Assembly (NCBI RefSeq): GCF_001618425.1
Contig: NZ_BDCU01000023.1
Span: 124,001 to 188,000 of the forward strand
Reading direction: 5' to 3'
DNA from: Nocardia fusca NBRC 14340
GTDB taxonomy: Bacteria > Actinomycetota > Actinomycetes > Mycobacteriales > Mycobacteriaceae
DNA: 64,000 bases
A program made the position numbers and the translations under genes. The notes beneath the pieces were generated by a model. The model was not told the DNA's origin. It saw only the letters and a list, made by a program, of their open reading frames with translations, and did not search any database. This document shows positions 45,579 through 53,166 of the stretch, one piece after another. Numbering within the stretch: the first letter of the stretch is position 1; the number at the start of each line of letters is the position of its first letter.

Positions 45579-45692
45579 GTGAAGGTTCAGCCGAGCGTCA
45601 AGAAGATCTGCGAGAAGTGCAAGGTGATCCGGCGTAACGGCCGGGTCATGGTGATCTGCGACAACCTGCGGCACAAGCAGCGGCAGGGCTGA
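45579..45692 (+). CDS. rpmJ: Ribosomal protein L36
   Basis: 37 aa from a GTG start at 45579, after GGACG. Zinc-binding C+ form: Cys11, Cys14, Cys27 and His32. Too short for usual ORF cut-offs but unmistakable between infA and rpsM. It completes the 50S subunit near 23S helices. Confidence 0.97.
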   Translation: MKVQPSVKKICEKCKVIRRNGRVMVICDNLRHKQRQG

Positions 45693-45753
45693 CACCGGGC
45701 CTGAGCACCGAACGCGGTTCGGACTGGCACGCAGAAGAACTCCCAGCTCCAGC

Positions 45754-45796
45754 CGCACACTGAGGATTTTTCCGGGGTGACCCGGAAGGGTGTGCG
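45754..45796 (+). promoter_or_regulatory. Structured leader upstream of rpsM
   Basis: Nested stems in the 191-bp rpmJ-rpsM gap: an outer stem CGCACAC/GTGTGCG (45754-45760 with 45790-45796) and an inner stem TTCCGGG/CCCGGAA with GTGA loop (45770-45776 with 45781-45787). The place is right for S4 feedback control of the alpha operon, which in E. coli acts at the rpsM leader. The structure here is not the E. coli pseudoknot, so the role is inference. Confidence 0.45.
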
Positions 45797-45883
45797 TGCC
45801 TACCCCCGGAACGGAGGCCGGGGCCCCACCAGACGAGGGGACGGACAGGGAGCAGACCTCCGCAACATTAAGGAAACTGCCAG

Positions 45884-46255
45884 ATGGCACGTCTCATGGG
45901 CGTCGACCTCCCGCGCGAGAAGCGCATGGAGATCGCACTGACCTACATCTACGGCGTCGGTCGTACCCGCTCCAAGGAGATCCTGGCCGCGACGGGCGTC
46001 AGCCCGGACCTGCGCTCGAAGGATCTCACCGACGAGCAGGTCACGCAGCTGCGTGACTACATCGAGGGCTCGTCCCTCAAGGTCGAAGGTGACCTGCGTC
46101 GTGAGGTCCAGGCCGATATCCGTCGCAAGATCGAAATCGGCTGCTACCAGGGCCTGCGGCACCGCCGTGGCCTCCCGGTGCACGGCCAGCGCACCAAGAC
46201 CAACGCGCGCACCCGCAAGGGCCCGAAGCGCACCGTCGCCGGCAAGAAGAAGTAG
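45884..46255 (+). CDS. rpsM: Ribosomal protein S13
   Basis: 123 aa from ATG 45884 after AAGGAAA. Begins MARLMGVDLPREKR; contains the helix-two-turn-helix region and the conserved C-terminal RGLPVHGQRTKTNARTRKG tail that reaches the P-site tRNA. First gene of the alpha operon. Confidence 0.98.
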   Translation: MARLMGVDLPREKRMEIALTYIYGVGRTRSKEILAATGVSPDLRSKDLTDEQVTQLRDYIEGSSLKVEGDLRREVQADIRRKIEIGCYQGLRHRRGLPVHGQRTKTNARTRKGPKRTVAGKKK

Positions 46256-46265
46256 GGGATAAGCG

Positions 46266-46679
46266 ATGCCTCCGAAGTCCCGGGCCTCCGGCCCGAAGAA
46301 GAGCCAGAAGTCGCGCCGCAGGGAAAAGAAGAACGTCCCGCACGGCCACGCACACATCAAGAGCACGTTCAACAACACGATCGTGTCCATCACCGACCCC
46401 TCCGGCAACGTCATCTCCTGGGCGTCGTCGGGCCATGTCGGGTTCAAGGGTTCGCGCAAGTCGACCCCGTTCGCCGCGCAGCTGGCCGCCGAGAACGCGG
46501 CCCGCAAGGCGCAGGAGAACGGTGTGAAGAAGGTCGACGTGTTCGTCAAGGGCCCGGGTTCGGGCCGCGAGACCGCGATCCGTTCGCTGCAGGCCGCCGG
46601 CCTGGAGGTCGGCACGATCTCCGATGTCACTCCGCAGCCGCACAACGGTTGCCGTCCGCCCAAGCGGCGTCGCGTCTAA
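46266..46679 (+). CDS. rpsK: Ribosomal protein S11
   Basis: 137 aa from ATG 46266, 10 bp after rpsM. Conserved GHAHIKSTFNNTIVSITD, GFKGSRKSTPFAAQ and C-terminal PHNGCRPPKRRRV. It forms the platform of the 30S subunit near the mRNA exit. Confidence 0.98.
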   Translation: MPPKSRASGPKKSQKSRRREKKNVPHGHAHIKSTFNNTIVSITDPSGNVISWASSGHVGFKGSRKSTPFAAQLAAENAARKAQENGVKKVDVFVKGPGSGRETAIRSLQAAGLEVGTISDVTPQPHNGCRPPKRRRV

Positions 46680-46701
46680 GCGGGAAGGAAGGTAGAGCAC
46701 A

Positions 46702-47307
46702 ATGGCCCGTTACACCGGACCCATCACCCGCAAATCGCGTCGCCTGCGCGTCGACCTGGTAGGCGGTGACCAGGCTTTCGAGCGTCGCCCCTACCCGCCC
46801 GGCCAGCACGGCCGCGCGCGGATCAAGGAGAGCGAGTACCTGCTCCAGCTGCAGGAGAAGCAGAAGGCCCGCTTCTCCTACGGCGTCCTGGAGCGGCAGT
46901 TCCGCCGGTACTACGAAGAGGCCAACCGCCTCAAGGGCAAGACCGGTGACAACCTGCTCCGTCTGCTGGAGACCCGGCTGGACAACGTCGTGTACCGCGC
47001 CGGTCTGGCCCGTACCCGCCGCCAGGCCCGCCAGCTGGTCAGCCACGGCCACTTCCTGGTGAACAACAAGAAGGTCAACGTTCCTTCTTTCCAGGTCACC
47101 CAGTACGACATCATCGATGTCAAGGAGAAGTCGCTGGCGACCCTGCCGTTCCAGGTGGCGCGGGAGACCGTCGGTGACCGCCCGGTCCCCGGCTGGCTCC
47201 AGGTCATCCCGGGCCGGCTGCGCATCCTGGTGCATTCGCTGCCGGAACGCGCGCAGATCGATGTACCGCTGCAGGAACAGCTGATCGTCGAGTACTACTC
47301 GAAGTAA
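46702..47307 (+). CDS. rpsD: Ribosomal protein S4
   Basis: 201 aa from ATG 46702, preceded by GGAAGGAAGG. S4 RNA-binding domain with RLDNVVYRAGLARTRRQARQ followed by VSHGHFLVNNKKV. The zinc-binding Cys residues of some S4 proteins are absent, i.e. the Cys-free form, as in mycobacteria. S4 nucleates 16S rRNA assembly and is the usual feedback repressor of this operon. Confidence 0.98.
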   Translation: MARYTGPITRKSRRLRVDLVGGDQAFERRPYPPGQHGRARIKESEYLLQLQEKQKARFSYGVLERQFRRYYEEANRLKGKTGDNLLRLLETRLDNVVYRAGLARTRRQARQLVSHGHFLVNNKKVNVPSFQVTQYDIIDVKEKSLATLPFQVARETVGDRPVPGWLQVIPGRLRILVHSLPERAQIDVPLQEQLIVEYYSK

Positions 47308-47325
47308 CGGTCGGCTGCGCCGCTG

Positions 47326-47354
47326 GTGCGGACCGTCGAGGTGACGGTCCGCAC
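47326..47354 (+). terminator. Strong hairpin between rpsD and rpoA
   Basis: A 12-bp perfect stem (47326-47337 with 47343-47354) has a 5-nt loop, 18 bp after the rpsD stop. No T-run. It may be a partial terminator or processing site that separates r-protein and RNA polymerase alpha levels. Confidence 0.55.
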
Positions 47355-47408
47355 AACCCCTAGACGAGGCGTCAAATAGCGGGCGCCCAAAACAGGAGGA
47401 TTGATCCC

Positions 47409-48467
47409 ATGCTGATTTCCCAGCGTCCGACCCTCACCGAAGAGGTCATCGCCGACAACCGGTCGAAGTTCACCATCGAACCGCTCGAGCCGGGCTTCGG
47501 GTACACCCTCGGTAACTCGCTGCGGCGCACCCTGCTGTCCTCGATCCCGGGGGCCGCGGTGACCAGCATCCGCATCGACGGCGTTCTGCACGAGTTCACC
47601 ACCGTGCCCGGTGTGAAGGAGGATGTCACCGACATCATCCTGAACCTCAAGGGCCTGGTCGTGTCCTCCGAAGAGGACGAGCCGGTCACCATGTACCTGC
47701 GCAAGCAGGGCCCGGGGACCGTCACCGCCGATGACATCGTGCCGCCGTCGGGTGTGGTCGTGCACAACCCGGATATGCATATCGCCACCCTGAACGACAA
47801 GGGCAAGCTCGAGATCGAGCTGGTCGTCGAGCGTGGTCGCGGTTATGTCCCGGCGGTGCAGAACAAGGCGACCGGTGCGGAAATCGGGCGGATCCCGGTG
47901 GATTCGATCTACTCGCCGGTGCTCAAGGTGACCTACAAGGTCGAGGCCACCCGTGTCGAGCAGCGCACCGACTTCGACCGGCTCATCCTGGACGTGGAGA
48001 CCAAGAACTCCATCAGCGCGCGGGACGCGCTCGCCTCGGCGGGCAAGACCCTGGTCGAACTGTTCGGCCTGGCCCGTGAGCTGAACGTCGAAGCCGAAGG
48101 TATCGAGATCGGCCCCTCCCCGGCCGAGGCGGATCACATCGCCTCCTTCGGGCTGCCGATCGAGGATCTGGACCTCACCGTCCGTTCCTACAACTGCCTG
48201 AAGCGCGAGGGTGTGCATACCGTCGGCGAGCTGGTGGCGCGGACCGAATCGGATCTGCTGGATATCCGCAACTTCGGCCAGAAATCCATCGACGAGGTGA
48301 AGGTCAAGCTGCACGCGCTGGGCCTCTCGCTCAAGGACAGCCCCGCGTCCTTCGACCCGTCCAGCGTGGTCGGCTACGACGCGAGCACCGGAACCTGGTC
48401 CGACAGCGGCACTTTCAGCGATAACGACGGCGGCGAGCAGGACTACGCCGAAACCGAACAGCTCTAG
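47409..48467 (+). CDS. rpoA: RNA polymerase alpha subunit
   Basis: 352 aa from ATG 47409 after ACAGGAGGA. N-terminal dimerisation domain with TIEPLEPGFGYTLGNSLRRT; C-terminal domain from about 255 with CLKREGVHTVGELVARTESDLLDIRNFGQKS, the DNA and activator-binding helices. Ends in an acidic tail. Both domains are complete. Confidence 0.99.
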   Translation: MLISQRPTLTEEVIADNRSKFTIEPLEPGFGYTLGNSLRRTLLSSIPGAAVTSIRIDGVLHEFTTVPGVKEDVTDIILNLKGLVVSSEEDEPVTMYLRKQGPGTVTADDIVPPSGVVVHNPDMHIATLNDKGKLEIELVVERGRGYVPAVQNKATGAEIGRIPVDSIYSPVLKVTYKVEATRVEQRTDFDRLILDVETKNSISARDALASAGKTLVELFGLARELNVEAEGIEIGPSPAEADHIASFGLPIEDLDLTVRSYNCLKREGVHTVGELVARTESDLLDIRNFGQKSIDEVKVKLHALGLSLKDSPASFDPSSVVGYDASTGTWSDSGTFSDNDGGEQDYAETEQL

Positions 48468-48496
48468 GCCGCCGGGGTAGGCGCCCCGGAACGGCC
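48467..48496 (+). terminator. Hairpin between rpoA and rplQ
   Basis: A two-part stem (GGCCG/CGGCC outside, CCGGGG/CCCCGG inside, two bulged A) begins at the last base of the rpoA stop and is followed by TTTA. It lies just before the rplQ ribosome site (AAGGAG) and could be an attenuator or an RNA processing point. Confidence 0.5.
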
Positions 48497-48516
48497 TTTA
48501 CCAAGGAGAACCCACA

Positions 48517-49038
48517 ATGCCCAAGCCCAAGAAGGGTGCCCGCTTCGGCGGGTCGGCGTCGCACCAGAAGGCGATCTTCGCCAATCTGGCCACGGCGCTG
48601 TTCGAGCACGGTCGGATCACGACCACCGAGGCCAAGGCCAAGGCGCTGCGCCCCTACGCCGAGAAACTGGTCACCAAGGCCAAGGCCGGCACCCTGGCCG
48701 ACCGCCGCGAGGTGCTCCGGGTGATCCGGAACAAGGACGTCGTGCACGATCTCTTCGCCGAGATCGGTCCGTCGTTCGAGGGCCGCAACGGCGGCTACAC
48801 CCGGATCATCAAGACCCTGCCGCGTAAGGGCGACAACGCCCCGATGGCGATCATCGAGCTGGTCCGGGAGCAGACCGTGACCAACGAGGCCGATCGCGCC
48901 CGCCGGGTCGCCGCGTCGCAGAAGGCGGAGGATAAGGCCCCCGAGGCCGAGACCGAAGCCGAAGCCACCACCGAGGCTCCGGCCGAGGAAACCGCGGCCG
49001 AGGAAAAGGCCGAGGAGAAGGCCGACGACAAGGCGTAA
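48517..49038 (+). CDS. rplQ: Ribosomal protein L17
   Basis: 173 aa from ATG 48517 after AAGGAGAA. L17 core in residues 1-120 (GSASHQKAIFANLATALFEHGRI, then KGDNAPMAIIELV). The last 45 residues form a Glu/Ala/Lys-rich extension common in actinobacteria. Last r-protein gene of the alpha operon, at the nascent chain exit of the 50S subunit. Confidence 0.98.
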   Translation: MPKPKKGARFGGSASHQKAIFANLATALFEHGRITTTEAKAKALRPYAEKLVTKAKAGTLADRREVLRVIRNKDVVHDLFAEIGPSFEGRNGGYTRIIKTLPRKGDNAPMAIIELVREQTVTNEADRARRVAASQKAEDKAPEAETEAEATTEAPAEETAAEEKAEEKADDKA

Positions 49039-49046
49039 TTCGTCTG

Positions 49047-49119
49047 CCGGGAACACGTGTGACGCGGGTTCCCGGTTCGTCGACGAGCCCGCCGCCCACT
49101 ACGGGTGTGCGGGCTCGTC
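49047..49119 (+). terminator. Two consecutive hairpins after rplQ
   Basis: CCGGGAAC/GTTCCCGG (49047-49054 with 49068-49075), then a 10-bp perfect stem (49082-49091 with 49110-49119). Neither has a T-run. They could end or reduce transcription before truA, which starts at 49141. Confidence 0.5.
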
Positions 49120-49140
49120 CCGTATCCGGAGGATGGTCTG

Positions 49141-50100
49141 GTGAGCGAACACGAGGCGGGATACGCGACAACCGGTTCGGCCCCGCGCGGGTCCGCCGAC
49201 TCGCGGGCAGCCGGCGGGTCCGCCACGGCGGCCGGGTCCGCGAGTGGGCCGCGCGGGGCAACAGCGACCACGCCGGTACCGCCGCCGGAAGGCGGGCGGT
49301 TCCGCCTGGACATCTCCTATGACGGCACCGAGTTCGCCGGCTGGGCCCGCCAGCCCGGTCTGCGGACCGTGCAGGGTGTGCTGGAGGAATCGCTGGGGAA
49401 GGTGCTGCGCGAACCGGTGCAGTTGACGGTCGCCGGGCGCACCGACGCCGGGGTGCACGCCGAGGGCCAGGTCGCACATTTCGATACCGCGGCGGAGGTG
49501 GACGTGGACAAACTCGTGCACCGGATGGCCAAATTCCTGCCCAAGGATGTCCGGATCACCGGTGTTCGGTCCGTGCCCGCCGAATTCGACGCCCGCTTCT
49601 CGGCGGTTCGCCGTCACTATGTCTACCGTCTCACCACGGCGCCCTACGGTGCCGACCCGCTGGTCGCGCGCAGCGTGGTGGGTTGCCGCCCGGTCGATGT
49701 ATCGGCCATGCGCGCGGCTTCCCGCACGCTGCTGGGTCTACACGATTTCGCGGCCTTCTGCCGCCGCCGGGAGGGCGCGACCACCGTTCGCGAACTCCAG
49801 CGTTACGACTGGGTCCGCGACGGGGACCGGCTGGAGGCCTATGTCAGCGCCGACGCCTTCTGCTGGTCGATGGTGCGCAGCCTGGTCGGCGCGGTGCTCG
49901 CGGTGGGGGAGGGCCGCCGGACACCGGAGTGGGTCGCGGGGCTGTTGGCCGAGCGGAGCCGGTCGAGTTCGGTGACCGTGGCGCCGGCGCACGGGCTGAG
50001 CCTCGTCGCGGTGGACTATCCGGCGGAATCGGATCTGGCCGCCCGTAACGCACAGACCCGGGAGATGCGGTCGGTCCCCGCGGGAGGCTGCTGTATCTGA
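49141..50100 (+). CDS. truA: tRNA pseudouridine(38-40) synthase TruA
   Basis: 319 aa from GTG 49141, 8 nt after GGAGG. An Ala/Gly/Ser-rich extension of about 50 residues precedes the TruA core. Catalytic Asp102 is in GRTDAGVHAEGQVAHF; the RHYVYRLT strand and the FCWSMVRSLVGAVL C-terminal motif are present. It modifies positions 38-40 in the tRNA anticodon arm. Gene order rplQ-truA followed by ESX-4 matches M. tuberculosis. Confidence 0.97.
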   Translation: MSEHEAGYATTGSAPRGSADSRAAGGSATAAGSASGPRGATATTPVPPPEGGRFRLDISYDGTEFAGWARQPGLRTVQGVLEESLGKVLREPVQLTVAGRTDAGVHAEGQVAHFDTAAEVDVDKLVHRMAKFLPKDVRITGVRSVPAEFDARFSAVRRHYVYRLTTAPYGADPLVARSVVGCRPVDVSAMRAASRTLLGLHDFAAFCRRREGATTVRELQRYDWVRDGDRLEAYVSADAFCWSMVRSLVGAVLAVGEGRRTPEWVAGLLAERSRSSSVTVAPAHGLSLVAVDYPAESDLAARNAQTREMRSVPAGGCCI

Positions 50101-50133
50101 TCGGGCTCGATGAACGGTTCGCTGTAGGTGCCG

Positions 50134-50153
50134 GCCCGCTGGAACCGGCGGGC
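50134..50153 (+). terminator. Weak hairpin after truA
   Basis: GCCCGC/GCGGGC stem with a short inner part, 33 bp after the truA stop, no T-run. Plausible end of the truA transcript. Confidence 0.35.
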
Positions 50154-50312
50154 GGGAAGCCGCTCCCCGCCAAAGGTTTTCGATTTGCCGCCGCGGGACG
50201 ATGCGCACAAGTGCGCCCGTTCACGTCATCGGCCGGTCGGCCGGGCGGCGGCGGACCACGGAGATAGGGTCGAGCTGGAATAGGTCCCCTCGACGACAAG
50301 GTTGCGGTAGTT

Positions 50313-51140
50313 ATGACGATCGATCTCGGACGATACGGCGTATGGCGCTACTACAAGCTGTTCACCCCGGAAGCGGCGGCGGAACTCGAGCGGCTCGGCT
50401 ACGGGGCCCTGTGGCTCGGCGGCTCGCCGACTGCCGACCTCCCGGTGGTGGAGGACCTGCTGGCGGCCACCGAGACCCTCAAGGTCGGCACCAGCATCGT
50501 CAATATCTGGACCGCGCCGGCCGCCGAAACCGCCGAATCCTTCCATCGGATCGAGCAGCGGTTCCCGGGACGGTTCGTGCTCGGCATCGGCTGCGGTCAC
50601 CCGGAGGCGAACAAGCCCTACCGTTCCCCCTACGAGGCGCTGGTCGAATACCTCGACGAGCTGGACGCGGCCCGGGTCCCGGTCTCCGGCCGGATGCTCG
50701 CCGCGCTCGGTCCGAAGGTGCTGAAGCTGGCGGCGGACCGTACCGCGGGCGCGCTGCCCTATCTCACGACTCCGGAGCACACCGCGCAGGCCCGCGAGAT
50801 CGTCGGTGACGCGCTGCTGGTGCCCGAACAGAAACTCGTCGTGGACACCGATCCCGACAGCGCCCGCGCCACCGGCCGCACCGTGGTCGAGATGTACCTC
50901 GGCCTGCGCAACTACACCACCAACCTGCGGCGTCTCGGCTACACCGACGAGGACATCGCCAAACCGGGCAGCGACCGCCTGCTCGACGCGCTCGCCGTGC
51001 ACGGGTCGGCCGAGCAGGTCGCGGCGCAGGTCCGCCGTCATATCGAGGCGGGCGCCGATCACCTCGCCCTGCAGGTCCTCGACGAGGACTACCTGGCCAC
51101 GCTGCGCACCCTGGTGCCACTGCTCACCCAGCAGTCCTGA
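50313..51140 (+). CDS. LLM-class F420-dependent oxidoreductase (275 aa)
   Basis: ATG at 50313. Luciferase-like monooxygenase TIM-barrel features: early E-L-E-R-L-G-Y-G-A-L-W-L-G-G, V-G-T-S-I-V-N-I-W strand, and R-F-V-L-G-I-G-C-G-H-P-E segment, followed by M-L-A-A-L-G-P-K-V-L. The group in mycolate actinomycetes uses deazaflavin F420; cofactor here is assumed from family. Short relative to many LLM proteins, as in the TIGR03620-like subfamily. Substrate unknown. Confidence 0.85.
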   Translation: MTIDLGRYGVWRYYKLFTPEAAAELERLGYGALWLGGSPTADLPVVEDLLAATETLKVGTSIVNIWTAPAAETAESFHRIEQRFPGRFVLGIGCGHPEANKPYRSPYEALVEYLDELDAARVPVSGRMLAALGPKVLKLAADRTAGALPYLTTPEHTAQAREIVGDALLVPEQKLVVDTDPDSARATGRTVVEMYLGLRNYTTNLRRLGYTDEDIAKPGSDRLLDALAVHGSAEQVAAQVRRHIEAGADHLALQVLDEDYLATLRTLVPLLTQQS

Positions 51141-51146
51141 GCCGGC

Positions 51147-51177
51147 GGGTGGGCCGCCCGAGTGGGGGCCCACCCGG
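51147..51177. terminator. Bidirectional terminator between LLM oxidoreductase and csoR
   Basis: A 9-bp perfect stem, CGGGTGGGC (51147-51155) with GCCCACCCG (51169-51177), lies between the two convergent stops (51140 and 51186). Confidence 0.65.
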
Positions 51178-51185
51178 CGTAGCGC

Positions 51186-51539
51186 TCAGGAACGAACCAG
51201 CCGGGCGATCGCGTCGGTGGCTTCCTTGATCTTTGCCTCGGCATCCGGGCCACCGGCGACCGCCGCGTCCACCACGCAGTGGCTGATATGGTCCTCCAGC
51301 AGCCCCATCGCGACCGCCTGCAAGGCCTTGGTCATCGCGGAGACCTGGGTGAGGATATCGATGCAGTACTTCTCCTCCTCCACCATCCGCTGCAGGCCGC
51401 GCGCCTGCCCTTCGATCCGGCGCAGCCGCTTGAGGTAATCGTCCTTGGCGGTGATGTAGCCGTGGTTCGCGTGGTCGTGGGACGCGTGGCCGGTCCCCGT
51501 CTCGTCGGCGGATCCCGCCGTGGTGGATGTGGAAGTCAC
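51186..51539 (-). CDS. csoR: Copper-sensing repressor CsoR
   Basis: 117 aa from GTG 51539 after GAGGAG. Copper ligands Cys59, His84 and Cys88 have the same spacing as Cys36-His61-Cys65 of M. tuberculosis CsoR; the helical motif RLRRIEGQARGLQRMV is diagnostic. A His-rich N-terminus (HASHDHANHG) may add metal binding. CsoR represses copper-efflux genes and often itself until Cu(I) binds. No copper pump gene is in the window; a G/C-rich palindrome sits over its own -10 box. Confidence 0.93.
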   Translation of the reverse strand: MTSTSTTAGSADETGTGHASHDHANHGYITAKDDYLKRLRRIEGQARGLQRMVEEEKYCIDILTQVSAMTKALQAVAMGLLEDHISHCVVDAAVAGGPDAEAKIKEATDAIARLVRS

Positions 51540-51575
51540 CGATTGTCTCCTCTGCGCCGGTCGAGAGGACCGTTC

Positions 51576-51614
51576 ATACCCCCCTAGGGTACATCTCCGG
51601 TCCGGGCTTGTCAG
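51576..51614 (-). promoter_or_regulatory. csoR promoter overlapped by CsoR-type operator
   Basis: On the minus strand CTGACA (51609-51614), 17 bp, and TACCCT (51586-51591) form a promoter. A C6-TA-G3 pseudo-palindrome, ATACCCCCCTAGGGTAC on the plus strand (51576-51592), covers the -10. It resembles known CsoR sites (TACCC/GGGTA with G-tracts), implying autorepression relieved by copper. Confidence 0.65.
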
Positions 51615-51666
51615 GTACGGGCCCTCGCCTGTGCGCCCATGCCGCCGACGCGGAACAATCGAGACC

Positions 51667-52476
51667 ATGACTTCCCAGGATCGGCCCGCGCTGGCCGTCA
51701 TCGGCGGTAGTGGATTCTACGATTTCTTCGACGGCGCCACGGACGCGGTCACGGTGAGAACCCCCTACGGCGATCCGAGCGCGCCGATCGCGGTGGGGGA
51801 GGTCGAGGGCCGCCCGGTGGCCTTTCTCCCACGGCACGGAGCACGACACGAGTACTCGCCGCACACCGTGCCCTACCAGGCCAATATGTGGGCACTGCGC
51901 TCGATCGGCGTGCGCCGGATCTACGCCCCCTGCGCGGTCGGCAGTCTGCGGCCCGACTGGGGGCCGGGCGCCGTGGTCATCCCCGATCAGCTCGTCGACC
52001 GAACCTCCGGCCGCCCGCAGACCTACTTCGACGGTAACGGGATCCACGTCTCCTTCGCCGATCCCTACTGCGCCGACCTGCGCGCCACCGCGCTGAAATC
52101 CGCCGACAGCGCGGTGCACGTCCACCCACACGGCACCATGGCCGTCATCCAGGGACCGCGTTTCTCCACCCGCGCCGAGAGCCGCTGGTTCGCCGCCCAG
52201 GGCTGGGAGCTGGTCAATATGACCGGTTACCCGGAGGCGGTACTCGCCCGCGAACTGGAGATGTGTTACGCGGCGATCGCACTGGTCACCGACCTGGACG
52301 CGGGTGTCACCGAGGGCGACGGCGTCCGCGCCGCCGATGTGTTCGCCGAATTCGAACGCAATATCGGGCCCTTCAAGGAACTCGTCCGCAGCGCGGTCGC
52401 CGCGGTCGCCGATACCGAGACCTGCGAGCACTGCCGGGTCCACGCCGGGGTCGCACTGCCCTTCGAACTGCCCTGA
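51667..52476 (+). CDS. mtnP: S-methyl-5'-thioadenosine phosphorylase family protein (269 aa)
   Basis: ATG at 51667; an upstream open frame overlaps csoR and is not used. MTAP/PNP-family landmarks: VIGGSGFYDF, FLPRHGARHEYSPHTVPYQANMW, IQGPRFSTRAESRWF, and the methionine/Asp pair in E-L-V-N-M-T-G-Y-P-E-A...T-D-L-D. It cleaves 5'-methylthioadenosine (or purine nucleosides) with phosphate, recycling adenine. Substrate preference between MTA and inosine-type nucleosides cannot be set from sequence by eye. Confidence 0.9.
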   Translation: MTSQDRPALAVIGGSGFYDFFDGATDAVTVRTPYGDPSAPIAVGEVEGRPVAFLPRHGARHEYSPHTVPYQANMWALRSIGVRRIYAPCAVGSLRPDWGPGAVVIPDQLVDRTSGRPQTYFDGNGIHVSFADPYCADLRATALKSADSAVHVHPHGTMAVIQGPRFSTRAESRWFAAQGWELVNMTGYPEAVLARELEMCYAAIALVTDLDAGVTEGDGVRAADVFAEFERNIGPFKELVRSAVAAVADTETCEHCRVHAGVALPFELP

Positions 52477-52507
52477 AACCATCCCGCGGCTCCGGGCGGC
52501 CGCGGGA

Positions 52508-52522
52508 TAGTCTCGTCCGGTG
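52508..52522 (+). promoter_or_regulatory. Putative leaderless -10 box before the FMN reductase
   Basis: TAGTCT (52508-52513) ends 6 nt before the GTG at 52520, and there is no Shine-Dalgarno-like sequence. This spacing is typical of leaderless transcripts in mycobacteria. Confidence 0.45.
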
Positions 52523-53080
52523 GATACGCCCCTGCGACTAGAGGTGATCGTCGCCAGTGTCCGGCCCGAACGCTTCGCGCCCGTGGTCGCCGACTGGTTC
52601 CTGCGCACGGCCCGGGCCCGGCCCGAATTCGATATCGGCGTGCTCGACCTGCTGGACGTCCCGCTGCCGCTGGATCTCACCGAAACCCCGGAGACCGCAC
52701 GCTTCCGCGAAAGACTCGCGGCCGCGGACGCTTTCGCCGTGGTGACCTCGGAGTACAACCACGGCTATCCCGCCTCGGTGAAAACCGCCCTCGACAGCGC
52801 GAAACACGAATGGCGGGCCAAGCCGGTGGGTTTCGTGTCCTACGGTGGGCTCTCGGGTGGATTACGCGCGGTGGAACAACTCCGGCAGGTGGTGGCCGAG
52901 ATCCATATGGTCTCGGTACGTGAATCGGTGAGCTTCCACCGGGCGCGCAAACAGTTCGACGCCGCAGGAGACACGGGCGACGGCGCCGCGATCGACGCGG
53001 CGGACCGGATGCTCACCCAACTCGCCTGGTGGGGGCGATCGTTGCGGAACGCGAGGACGGCCGAGCCCTATCCGGGATGA
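52520..53080 (+). CDS. NADPH-dependent FMN reductase family protein (186 aa)
   Basis: GTG at 52520, 43 bp after the MTAP gene. Flavodoxin-like fold with the family motif T-S-E-Y-N-H-G-Y-P-A-S-V-K-T-A-L-D (FMN phosphate and isoalloxazine loop) and V-S-Y-G-G-L-S-G-G-L-R-A. Such enzymes use NADPH to reduce FMN or quinones and azo compounds. Physiological partner unknown. Confidence 0.88.
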   Translation: MDTPLRLEVIVASVRPERFAPVVADWFLRTARARPEFDIGVLDLLDVPLPLDLTETPETARFRERLAAADAFAVVTSEYNHGYPASVKTALDSAKHEWRAKPVGFVSYGGLSGGLRAVEQLRQVVAEIHMVSVRESVSFHRARKQFDAAGDTGDGAAIDAADRMLTQLAWWGRSLRNARTAEPYPG

Positions 53081-53088
53081 GGTCCTGA

Positions 53089-53122
53089 CGTTCCGCGGCG
53101 CCGGCGGTGCGAGGGCGGAACG
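53089..53122. terminator. Hairpin between FMN reductase and the second eccE
   Basis: An 8-bp stem (53089-53096 with 53115-53122) lies between convergent stops at 53080 and 53167, without a T-run. Confidence 0.5.
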
Positions 53123-53166
53123 AGCGGGCAGTGCCACCGTGGTCCCGGTGCTGCGCCGGGCGGTGA

